Shown: piece after piece, positions 6,913 through 14,525 of the stretch
Position numbering within the stretch: the stretch's first letter is position 1
Layout of the letters: every line of letters begins with the position of its first letter
NCBI GenBank assembly: GCA_039026975.1
Contig: JBCCLI010000116.1
Location: 1-16,242, forward strand
Reading direction: 5' to 3'
DNA length: 16,242 nucleotides
Source: JBCBKZ01 sp039026975
GTDB lineage: Bacteria; Bacteroidota; Bacteroidia; J057
The notes under the pieces: model-generated
Databases searched by the model: none
What the model was told of the DNA's origin: nothing
Seen by the model: only the letters and a program-made list of their open reading frames with translations
Translations under genes and position numbers: made by a program

Positions 6913-8118
6913 TTATCCTTGCTTGGGTTGTTCCTCTAAAGTTTCTTCCCCCTCATGAGCAGCCGCTTTAGCCTTCAGTTCTAAATCAGCTACTGCTTGC
7001 ATATACATACCATAGGCAGAAGAAAGCTGCTCATATGGATAGCCAGAAATATCCAGGGGATTATAGGCACTTCCCATTCTTTGGATGTGATCCACTTGCT
7101 GGAAGAGAAGCCAGTCTTGCTTTAGAGCTGAGGGGAAGGTGTTCCCATAGGTGGAGCCTATATGAAGCAGACTTTCCATGGCTTCCACCTGCCTGGAAGT
7201 GGAAGTAAGGACATCTGTATTTCCATGTTCCGTTACAAATTCAGGTACATCCCATGCTTCTCTTCCTGCTAAGGTATTCATGACTTCCTCCATACTTAGA
7301 AAGGAGAAGGTATGTCTCTGCCTCACTAATTCAGGGAACCGCCTTAAAAAATCAAAGATTCCTTCACTCGCTTTGCGGGTCAACCCAAAGGTCTGTAGGG
7401 GGAAACATAAGGTGATATTCTCCGCAATGTTTGCTAAGTAGTGTATCCAGCTCACATACTTTTCTACCGTCAGCGGATAGGCATCCCACTGCCTATTCCC
7501 CATATCATACATCACATTCATGCATAACTTCCTGTCTCGGAGAAATACCTTGAGGTCAGGGGTATGCATCACATGATATAAGCGGTTGGGATTTCTCCCA
7601 GCTAGTATTTCTTCTACCCCATCTGCCAGGATCCCTTTCATCCCTATGTGCTGTAAGTAAAACCCAAGGAGGTTATTGTAGAGCCATGAAGGAGAATAAA
7701 AAATCCTGGCACATCCCCCAAAGTAGGTTTGCATGGCTTTTTCATGCAAATCTATCTGTTCTGTAAAGGCAGTTCTATCATGCAGAAAAGCGTAACTCTG
7801 AGAGTAAGTCCCGGATAGCATGAGGATTGTTCCTTTCTTCACCAGTCGTTGAATCCTTTTTAAGGTACCAGGAGCTACTGAGGCCATCTTCTCAGCCATA
7901 AATCCAGGTATAAAAAGAGAAAAAGAAACCTGCTGGGTGCTGGCCCAGGCTTCCCATATATCTAAGCAGGGGAGAATACAACAAGTCTCTAAGGTGTGGT
8001 AATCTTGCTCCCATTTTTCCCAGTCCCAGTAGGATTCTGAGCTGCCAATGTCAAAAATAGAATAAGGCTTCATTACTACGGGGAGATGAAGCGAAAAACA
8101 CATACTTACAGTTGGCAT
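6913..8118 (-). CDS. GH57-like alpha-amylase homologue, probably catalytically inactive
   Basis: This 401-residue protein has the GH57 alpha-amylase scaffold. It has an N-terminal CFSLHLPVVMKPYSIFDIG (7-25) in place of the family's HQPxR strand, LSGTYSQSYAFL (101-112), QIDLHEKAMQTYFG (121-134), YNNLLGFYLQHIGMKGILADG (147-167) and PLTVEKYVSWI (215-225). A GIFDFLRRFP stretch (253-262) follows, and the C-terminal WLLFQQVDHIQRM (336-348) matches the family's conserved SDH helix. Active GH57 amylases have a nucleophile Glu in a RNTELIYNN-type motif; here the stretch is YSPSWLYNN and that position is Ser144. Active members carry the acid/base Asp in MDYETFG; here it is FPLQTFG with Pro240. Both catalytic residues therefore appear lost, as known for a group of GH57 'amylase-like homologues' described mainly from Bacteroidetes. 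The frame is otherwise intact. The gene lies 18 bp after the GT4 gene and 6 bp before the kinase, so it is operonic. A glucan-binding, scaffolding or regulatory role is inference. Confidence 0.87.
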   Translation of the reverse strand: MPTVSMCFSLHLPVVMKPYSIFDIGSSESYWDWEKWEQDYHTLETCCILPCLDIWEAWASTQQVSFSLFIPGFMAEKMASVAPGTLKRIQRLVKKGTILMLSGTYSQSYAFLHDRTAFTEQIDLHEKAMQTYFGGCARIFYSPSWLYNNLLGFYLQHIGMKGILADGVEEILAGRNPNRLYHVMHTPDLKVFLRDRKLCMNVMYDMGNRQWDAYPLTVEKYVSWIHYLANIAENITLCFPLQTFGLTRKASEGIFDFLRRFPELVRQRHTFSFLSMEEVMNTLAGREAWDVPEFVTEHGNTDVLTSTSRQVEAMESLLHIGSTYGNTFPSALKQDWLLFQQVDHIQRMGSAYNPLDISGYPYEQLSSAYGMYMQAVADLELKAKAAAHEGEETLEEQPKQG

Positions 8119-8136
8119 AGCGGGTACGGTCTGTTT

Positions 8137-9567
8137 TCAGGCTACGATGGTCTGGTAAGCCTTCAATATTTTTTGGGCAGTATCTTCCCAGTTGACAGTT
8201 AGGTCTTCATGCTGCTGAGTAGCTACTTTTTGATAATATACTTCATTTTCCAAGAGATTCAGAACCTCTTTCAGCATTTTATCCGTCTCCCAGTAGTTAA
8301 GCTGAACAGCTCCTTTGAGAATTTCAGAAACCCCTGACTGGCGGGAAATGACACAAGGAATCCCAAACTGTGCTGCTTCTATGGCTACCAGCCCAAAAGG
8401 CTCTGATACAGAAGGCATAACCAGCACATCTGTTATGGAAAGTAGCTCCTGAACCAGTGCCTGCGTTAGGAAGCCGGTAAAGTGAAACTTATTGCCTAAG
8501 CGCTTAGCTGCCACTACATCCATCATAGCCTCTGTCAGGTCTCCTTTTCCTGCCATAACAAAACGAACCTCTTCATTTTCTTTCAGCACTTTTTCTGCTA
8601 ACTCCACAAAGAAAGCGGGACCTTTTTGGCGCGTAATTCTCCCAAGGAAAACCACTAGTTTCTCCGGGAATTTTCTGGCACTTACAAAGGCGTCTACATT
8701 AGAAACAGCATTATGGATAGGGAGAATTTTATCTGCATCTACCCCATAAATATCAGTTATGATATTGGCTGTATACTGGCTTACGGGGATGATTAGATCT
8801 GCCTGCTCCATGGCAAACTGCTCTACCTGAAATATCCAGTTCTTAGTTTTCAGCCCACTTCTGTCATACTCCAGCGAATGCACATGCAGAACTAAGGGGA
8901 TATCATGCTGTGCTTTTACCTCTAAGCCTGCCAGGAATGTCATCCAGTCATGTGCATGTATGATGTCATATTCATTGGCCTGAACCAGTCCGGCTACGGC
9001 TTTACTGTAGGAAAGAATATCCTGAAGCATATTCTCCCCATATAATTCTTTTAGTTTAAGCGGGAGCAATGCTTTTATGTCCTCAATACTTAAGATGGGA
9101 GTAGGTTCATTAGTAGGAATAGGCTGTAGAGACATACTCCTCTCTCTTTCCTCTTCTGCTGGCACCCCTACTCGCGTATCTACTTGGGAAGGCAGGCCTT
9201 GCTGTGAGGCCATATAATTAGGAGCTTTATGGGCCAGTACCTCCTGTAGATGTGGAGAAGTAACAGGGAGAAATACTTCTGCTAAACTAGCATAAGGATT
9301 CATCTTACTTTTCAGCAGGGCCAACTCAGCATTAGAGAGTATTTGGAGGTAAATTTCATGTCCTTCTGGCACCTTTTCCTTGCTGGATTCTCTAGCTAGA
9401 GAGATGATTTCTCCTTGGGGCAATAGGCTTTCTTCACCACTGGGAACTATCACAGTTAAATCTGTGAGGTCCGAGAGGGCTCTACTGATTTCCAGGCTGG
9501 CTTTACCCAGACCACCGGAAGTTTCTGGGGGATACTCCCACCCCAACATAAGGACTTTAAGATTCAC
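8137..9567 (-). CDS. GT4 glycosyltransferase, probable glycogen/alpha-glucan synthase
   Basis: This 476-residue retaining GT-B glycosyltransferase probably adds glucosyl units from a nucleotide sugar to an alpha-glucan. The N-terminal domain has MLGWEYPPETSGGLGKASLEIS (7-28), whose GGLGK loop resembles that of bacterial GT5 glycogen synthases, and IIHAHDWMTFLAGL (202-215). The C-terminal domain has the donor-phosphate residues FLGRITRQKG (307-316, Arg310 and Lys315), VMAGKGDL (337-344), a Glu-x7-Glu motif SEPFGLVAIEA (388-398, Glu389/Glu397), then SGVSEI. Residues about 100-165 form an insert rich in Pro, Gln and Ser that looks disordered and lies between the two conserved parts of the N-terminal domain. 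There is no signal peptide or membrane segment. Location directly before the GH57-like gene and in line with GT3 and GlgB supports a glycogen role. Another alpha-glucan, or a maltose-1-phosphate- or trehalose-type product, cannot be excluded. Donor (ADP- or UDP-glucose) unknown. Confidence 0.88.
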   Translation of the reverse strand: MNLKVLMLGWEYPPETSGGLGKASLEISRALSDLTDLTVIVPSGEESLLPQGEIISLARESSKEKVPEGHEIYLQILSNAELALLKSKMNPYASLAEVFLPVTSPHLQEVLAHKAPNYMASQQGLPSQVDTRVGVPAEEERERSMSLQPIPTNEPTPILSIEDIKALLPLKLKELYGENMLQDILSYSKAVAGLVQANEYDIIHAHDWMTFLAGLEVKAQHDIPLVLHVHSLEYDRSGLKTKNWIFQVEQFAMEQADLIIPVSQYTANIITDIYGVDADKILPIHNAVSNVDAFVSARKFPEKLVVFLGRITRQKGPAFFVELAEKVLKENEEVRFVMAGKGDLTEAMMDVVAAKRLGNKFHFTGFLTQALVQELLSITDVLVMPSVSEPFGLVAIEAAQFGIPCVISRQSGVSEILKGAVQLNYWETDKMLKEVLNLLENEVYYQKVATQQHEDLTVNWEDTAQKILKAYQTIVA

Positions 9568-9655
9568 AATGATGGAAAGCTAAATGGTTCGGAAAAATGC
9601 TATATGCAAATAATGCGATTAGCTGTAAAGAAGAAAGCGTAAACCCTAATTATTT

Positions 9656-10489
9656 TTATTTCCTTCTGCCTACCCCCCACCATAGCCATAATGGGAGCCC
9701 CCCATGAGGAATTCTGAAAAGCATTTCAGGAAGCCACCTATCCAAGCTACCTACCATATCTGCTATCTCTACATGGGCTATAACTCTGGCAAGGGCCGTG
9801 GTCAGTCCCCAAAAGGCAGCATACAACAGACTCCATCTACTCAGGCTCGGTAGCCAAATACCTACACACACAAGCATATCCAGTCCACCCGCTACAAAGA
9901 GAAACTGCTCAGCCTGCACAGGACTTATTCCCAGAATGGAAGTAGTCATGTTCACAAAATTTCCTGGGAGTACGGGAATGCCCAGCGCATATAGGCCATG
10001 TCCGAGGAAGGTCAAGCTTATAGCTACCTTCATCCACCTGATCAGATTACGACTAGGATAGTCATTTTGTCTTCTAAATAGTAAGTAAAAGAGGGGAAGA
10101 CTCCATTGTATGCTTAGTTCTATGAGTTGGGGAAGCTGGTACCCCTTATACACAAAACTCAGGTACGCATTTAAAGCGAGTATGACCGTACTACTCCAAA
10201 GTAGATTTCTCAAGAAAGCTGGTAGCTGAGGCTTCTTATCTAGGAGTATCCCTATGAGCGTAAGCCCCAAAGTAGTACAAGCAAACGTTCGTAGAAATAG
10301 GCTCCAGTCAGAGCCTGCAAAGTGATAAAATAAGGGCGCGTCCCATCTGACAAATTGCCATAACTTACCTACTACCAGAAATAAAAGAATAGCCTGTAAG
10401 AATTTCCTGAGCGCACGAGTGGTGGCAGCGGTATAGGAAGTGCTACCAGTTATAGGGTTAGCTTCTTTAGGTATGACCTTTACCCTCAT
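9656..10489 (-). CDS. Polytopic membrane protein, unknown function, coupled to glycogen synthase
   Basis: I do not recognise this 277-residue protein with confidence. It has about seven hydrophobic segments: roughly 29-47, 65-83, 95-114, 122-138, 152-172, 192-213 and 217-235, with a further apolar, Trp-rich stretch at 260-273. A short basic, Thr-rich cytoplasmic head (1-28) precedes the first segment and the tail ends RRK. The pattern of small helices with GxxL and FLFVAGGLDML (196-206) recalls DoxX-like integral membrane proteins, but no diagnostic motif settles this. Its ATG overlaps the GT3 stop codon in an ATGA arrangement (10486-10489), so translation is coupled to glycogen synthase, strong evidence for a shared operon. 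An 88-bp gap separates it from GT4 downstream. It might anchor or sense something linked to glycogen granules at the membrane, but this is speculation from position only. Confidence 0.78.
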   Translation of the reverse strand: MRVKVIPKEANPITGSTSYTAATTRALRKFLQAILLFLVVGKLWQFVRWDAPLFYHFAGSDWSLFLRTFACTTLGLTLIGILLDKKPQLPAFLRNLLWSSTVILALNAYLSFVYKGYQLPQLIELSIQWSLPLFYLLFRRQNDYPSRNLIRWMKVAISLTFLGHGLYALGIPVLPGNFVNMTTSILGISPVQAEQFLFVAGGLDMLVCVGIWLPSLSRWSLLYAAFWGLTTALARVIAHVEIADMVGSLDRWLPEMLFRIPHGGLPLWLWWGVGRRK

Positions 10490-12354
10490 CTTTTCAGTGC
10501 CAGATCGTAAGCGTGGTTATAGTGTTTAGTGAGGTTCTTCCAGTCAAAATGTGTGGCGCCATTCTCTGCCTCGTAGCGTTGGGTAATTCTGTCTAGCCTA
10601 TCCATTTTGACAAAGTCAAAAAGGATATTCATCAACTGATTAGCAGACTCATCAAAACTTTGGGTTTTCCTATTTACTACGTACACCCCAAACTGAGAGG
10701 GATTAGGGAAGGCATTCATAACGTAATCACCAAAGCCAGCATAGTCACTGGTAACCGTGGGTACTCCACTGGCTATACACTCCAGGGGAGTGTATCCCCA
10801 AGGTTCATAGTAACTGGGGAAAACTCCCATATGACATCCCCTCACAAAGTCTGGGTAGTCTATGCCTAGAATGGGACTGGTAGAAGAGAGAAAGTCTGGA
10901 TGGTAGACTATCTTTACTTTATCATCAGGATTATTCACCAGATTAGCGGCTCTAAGGAAGTTCAGCACATCATCTTCTCCATCCTCATACAGATTATGGG
11001 TAACTATCTTTGGCAGTCCCTGAGATCTCCAGGTCTGGAGGTTCCGTCTCAACCTGATTTTCCAATAGTCATCTACATATTCATTGAGGTTAGGAAATTT
11101 ATTCATAGATGAGTTGGTGGCCTCTAAAAACAGTCTTTCTCCCATCTGTTTCTGAATGGCCTCTGTAGTTTCTCTAATCTTGTCCATCAGGGCGATGGAC
11201 TGCATGACCTCAGGATTGATAGATTGGTACGGCCTTTTGGTAACCAGGAACATGACTACTGTCTTATCTATTCCTGCTTCTTTCATTTTCCAGTTTAAAC
11301 GCGCCAGGGCTTCCAGGGTCATGTCATACCCCTTATTCCTGTACTCATATCTACCGGAAGAGAAAAAATAGAGCGTTTTATCCAGGTCAAATGAATGACT
11401 GTGGAAGAAGTGCCCCATAACAAACTCATGGATAATCTCCTTCTGCTTTTGGTGAATATTCTGAACCTCATGTTGGACGCCAAAACGCTTAATATTCAAT
11501 CCATTAGGAAGAATACTATCAGGTTTTCTGCCTATTAAATATTCACTTTCAAGAGAGGTTACATCACTTACGGTGGTAAAAACGTGGGCTCCATGTGCAG
11601 CCGCCCTTTCTATTCTGATCTGGGTCTCTATATTAAAATGCTTAGCCTCCTCTTCCCATCCAAAAAAGGGTAAGTGCCCATAGAAGTCAGGCGCATTCAT
11701 GGCCAGATACCTTCCCAGTAGGGTAGCGTGGGTAGTGAAGACAGTATGGACGGGTAGCTTATCTCTTCGTATTTCCGGAATAACTGTACCTGCCATCCAC
11801 TCATGCACGTGAACTACTACCTTCTTATCCGGGTTTACATCCTTCTCCGTTAAACGGGTTACCAGTACTTTCACCATATATCCAAAGGCTACCACCTGGT
11901 TAATGAGGTCATCATTTCCAGGCGTAGCTATTCCATGGTGTTCCCATAAGAGATACTTGATCTCTCCTAACCTATCATATATGTTAAAGGGATTAAACAG
12001 TATGGTTCTGGGCCTGCCTGCTATGAGCCATCTGCCGTAATATACCTCAAAGCCCATGGCTCTCAACTTCAGGACAGCACGACCATATATGTGATCATAA
12101 TCATCATCCTCTTCAAAGATAGCTGTTACATTAGGGTGTACATATGGCCCTATACAACAGTAGTTTTCCCCCCACCGTTCTTTCATGGAAGCCGCTTTTG
12201 AACGGATCACAGTATATATACCGCCTACCTGATTAGCCACCTCAAAGGCTACTTCTAACAACAGGGTGTTAGTGTCATCATTCACCTCTGGATGATGCCC
12301 ATTAGAAGAATGGGATACTTGATTAGTGTTCAAAATATCTGGAGTCTCTCGCAT
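10486..12354 (-). CDS. GT3 glycogen synthase, eukaryote-like
   Basis: This 622-residue protein belongs to glycosyltransferase family 3, the animal/fungal glycogen synthase family, found patchily in Bacteroidota. It extends alpha-1,4-glucan chains, in characterised members from UDP-glucose. Signatures are EVAFEVANQVGGIYTVIRSKA (34-54), VVHVHEWMAGT (180-190), VFTTHATLLGRYLA (205-218), PNGLNIKRF (283-291), FSSGRYEYRNKGYD (331-344, with Arg335 and Lys341 placed for donor phosphate) and DFLSSTSP (487-494). SYYEPWGYTPLEC (514-526) follows, giving the Glu517-x7-Glu525 pair. The first 28 residues are a polar, probably flexible extension. The C-terminal helix, which in eukaryotic enzymes carries an Arg cluster for glucose-6-phosphate control, here reads RYEAENGATHFDW (593-605) and lacks such a cluster. 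G6P activation of the eukaryotic type is therefore unlikely (inference from memory of the family). It is 69 bp downstream of glgB and overlaps the following membrane-protein gene by 4 bp. Confidence 0.95.
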   Translation of the reverse strand: MRETPDILNTNQVSHSSNGHHPEVNDDTNTLLLEVAFEVANQVGGIYTVIRSKAASMKERWGENYCCIGPYVHPNVTAIFEEDDDYDHIYGRAVLKLRAMGFEVYYGRWLIAGRPRTILFNPFNIYDRLGEIKYLLWEHHGIATPGNDDLINQVVAFGYMVKVLVTRLTEKDVNPDKKVVVHVHEWMAGTVIPEIRRDKLPVHTVFTTHATLLGRYLAMNAPDFYGHLPFFGWEEEAKHFNIETQIRIERAAAHGAHVFTTVSDVTSLESEYLIGRKPDSILPNGLNIKRFGVQHEVQNIHQKQKEIIHEFVMGHFFHSHSFDLDKTLYFFSSGRYEYRNKGYDMTLEALARLNWKMKEAGIDKTVVMFLVTKRPYQSINPEVMQSIALMDKIRETTEAIQKQMGERLFLEATNSSMNKFPNLNEYVDDYWKIRLRRNLQTWRSQGLPKIVTHNLYEDGEDDVLNFLRAANLVNNPDDKVKIVYHPDFLSSTSPILGIDYPDFVRGCHMGVFPSYYEPWGYTPLECIASGVPTVTSDYAGFGDYVMNAFPNPSQFGVYVVNRKTQSFDESANQLMNILFDFVKMDRLDRITQRYEAENGATHFDWKNLTKHYNHAYDLALKR

Positions 12355-12423
12355 GATAGGTCTCTAGGCTACATATACTTAGGCATTTATAAATTACATA
12401 TTTATCCTCTATTTCCGAAAAAT

Positions 12424-14445
12424 TCAACCTTTAGAAGCTACCTTTTCCAGTACCAGCAAGGTTCTATTGGTTATGTATAAGCTTAGTTGTTGGTCCTCAT
12501 TAGTGTGATGCTTGACGGTATTATCTATTCTCCCAAAACCACCAAATTCAGTATCATCTGAGTTCAAAACTATTTCATAAGATCCTGGTAAATGAGCCCT
12601 AAACTTGTAGTCAGGAATAGCATTAGCAGGGTGAAAGTTGCATACGAAGATGAGGTTATTCCGCTCGTATACTATGACTTTATTCTGATCATCCACATTT
12701 AACTGTTGGGCAGGGAGGCTATTTAGGAAGTCGTTTTTCCTAAAAAGATGGACCATGGCTTTATCAAAGGCATACAAATACTTATACTTCAGTCTCTCAT
12801 TAAAGGCCAAACTCCACTGGCGCCTGGCATACTTATAGCTCCAGTTATTTCCCTCTCTGGGGAAGTCCACCCACTCAGGATGTCCAAATTCATTCCCTAT
12901 GAAATTCAAGTACCCTTCCCCTCCTAAACTACCTGTAAACATTCTGATCATTTTATGCAAGGCTATGCCCCTGTCTATGATAAGATTATCATCCTCTACT
13001 TGCATGTGCCAGTACATTTCTTTGTCCATCAGCCAAAAGGCAATAGACTTATCTCCTACCAGGGCTTGATCATGGGACTCAGAGTAGGCTACAGTTTTCT
13101 CCTTCCACCGCCTGTTAGTCATGACATGCCACATTTCATTCAGGTTCCATTCCTCATCTGACTTATGTTTCAGGATTTTTATCCAGTAGTCTGGGAGGCC
13201 CATTCCCAAGCGATAGTCAAAGCCTACTCCGCCTTCAGTTATTTTTCGACATAATCCAGGCATCCCACTCATGTCCTCTGCTATTACTATAGCGTGGGGT
13301 TTTATCTGGTGAATAACTTCATTAGCCAGCTGAAGGTAAGTGATAGCGTCCCATTCTACATCATCTTTGAAATACTTATCATAGTGGTCAAAGGTCACAT
13401 AGTCCCCATGGTGGAAATATAGCATGGAGGTTACCCCATCAAACCTGTACCCATCAAAGTGGAACTCCTTAAGCCAGTAGGCTACATTGGAGAGGAGAAA
13501 CTGCTGTACCTCCCATTTCCCGTAATTGAATAGTTTGGAATCCCATGAGGTATGGTACCCCCTTCCTCCAGGATGAAAATACTGACCATCTGTTCCGTCA
13601 AATTCATTAAGCCCCTCAGCAAAGTTTTTGACGGCATGAGAATGGACAATATCCATAATTACCGCTATTCCCATTCCGTGTGCTTTATTGATCAGGTACT
13701 TCAAATCTTCAGGGTCTCCGAAACGGGAAGTGGGCGCAAAAAAGTTAGAAACATGATAGCCAAAGGAGCCATAGTAGGGGTGCTCCTGTATGGCCATTAG
13801 CTGTAGGCAGTTATAACCGAGCGCCTGTATTCTGGGCAGATTTACGTCAGCAAATTCTCTGTAGGTACCCACGCCCTCTGTCTCCTGGGCCATCCCTATA
13901 TGCGCCTCATAGATAACGGGGGCGCCTAATGTTTTGAGAGAGAATGTTGTATCCGTCCACTTGAAGGGTTTTTCTTCCCAGACCTGACCTGAAAAGTCCT
14001 TAGATACAGGGTCCTGGATCACCTTCTTGATGTAGGCTGGAATACGATCCATCTGCCCGCTCTCAGACCGTATATGAACCTTGACCAGGCTCCCATGCGT
14101 AAGCCTGTCTTTATAAGCTGTGTCAGGAAGAAATATTTCCCAAATACCTCCTGGGGTTTTGGTCATGGGATGAGATTCCCTATTCCAATTATTAAACTCT
14201 CCTGTTAAGAATAGGCCAGTAGCTCCGGGCGCCCACTCTCTATAGTACCAGCCTTTCTTTTTCTTATCATAGTTCAGCCCCAGGTATGCATAAGCCATGG
14301 CAAACTTTTCTAAGCTGCCCGCCTCTTTAGTGATTAACTCTTTTTGGGAAAGAAATCTGTTAAGCCTCTTTTCTAGGTCATCTTCGTAGGGTTCCAGCCA
14401 TGGATCATCTTTTACCAAGGCCAGTTTTTGGGAGGTTTTCTTCAT
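12424..14445 (-). CDS. glgB: 1,4-alpha-glucan branching enzyme, GH13_8 (eukaryote-like)
   Basis: This 673-residue enzyme makes alpha-1,6 branches in glycogen by cutting and transferring alpha-1,4 segments. An N-terminal helical segment leads into a CBM48 domain (about 60-155: GWYYREWAPGATGLFLTGEF at 65-84, IWEIFLPD). The GH13 barrel follows with IYEAHIGM (178-185), SFGYHVSNFFAP (227-238), DIVHSHAVKN (265-274), DGYRFDGVTSM with nucleophile Asp336, VIAEDMSGMPG with acid/base Glu390, YSESHDQALVGDK with transition-state Asp459, and NEFGHPEW (518-525). A C-terminal all-beta domain ends the protein. DIVHSH and the SFGYHVSNFFAPTSRFG form are those of subfamily GH13_8 (plants, fungi, animals, some bacteria), not the usual bacterial GH13_9. 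Length fits that group. The gene lies 80 bp after the SDR gene and 69 bp before GT3, so it is the first clear glycogen gene of the run. All three catalytic acids are present and I see no defect. Confidence 0.96.
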   Translation of the reverse strand: MKKTSQKLALVKDDPWLEPYEDDLEKRLNRFLSQKELITKEAGSLEKFAMAYAYLGLNYDKKKKGWYYREWAPGATGLFLTGEFNNWNRESHPMTKTPGGIWEIFLPDTAYKDRLTHGSLVKVHIRSESGQMDRIPAYIKKVIQDPVSKDFSGQVWEEKPFKWTDTTFSLKTLGAPVIYEAHIGMAQETEGVGTYREFADVNLPRIQALGYNCLQLMAIQEHPYYGSFGYHVSNFFAPTSRFGDPEDLKYLINKAHGMGIAVIMDIVHSHAVKNFAEGLNEFDGTDGQYFHPGGRGYHTSWDSKLFNYGKWEVQQFLLSNVAYWLKEFHFDGYRFDGVTSMLYFHHGDYVTFDHYDKYFKDDVEWDAITYLQLANEVIHQIKPHAIVIAEDMSGMPGLCRKITEGGVGFDYRLGMGLPDYWIKILKHKSDEEWNLNEMWHVMTNRRWKEKTVAYSESHDQALVGDKSIAFWLMDKEMYWHMQVEDDNLIIDRGIALHKMIRMFTGSLGGEGYLNFIGNEFGHPEWVDFPREGNNWSYKYARRQWSLAFNERLKYKYLYAFDKAMVHLFRKNDFLNSLPAQQLNVDDQNKVIVYERNNLIFVCNFHPANAIPDYKFRAHLPGSYEIVLNSDDTEFGGFGRIDNTVKHHTNEDQQLSLYITNRTLLVLEKVASKG

Positions 14446-14525
14446 GTCTGCTTAGGCTTTTTCTCAGGGCTTTAAACTAAGAAGGAGATACCATTTAACC
14501 AATACTATGCAGCAATTAGCGCTAA

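Noticed and set aside
14472..14502. Possible glgB promoter on the minus strand: TTG, 20-nt spacer, TAGTTTAA
   Set aside because: The -7 box deviates from TAnnTTTG at its end, and the spacing alone does not support a call; glgB could equally be transcribed from upstream of the SDR gene.
14516..14525. TTAGCGCTAA palindrome directly after the SDR stop codon
   Set aside because: A 10-bp palindrome is expected by chance in a window of this size, and it has no stem-loop spacing or T-tract.
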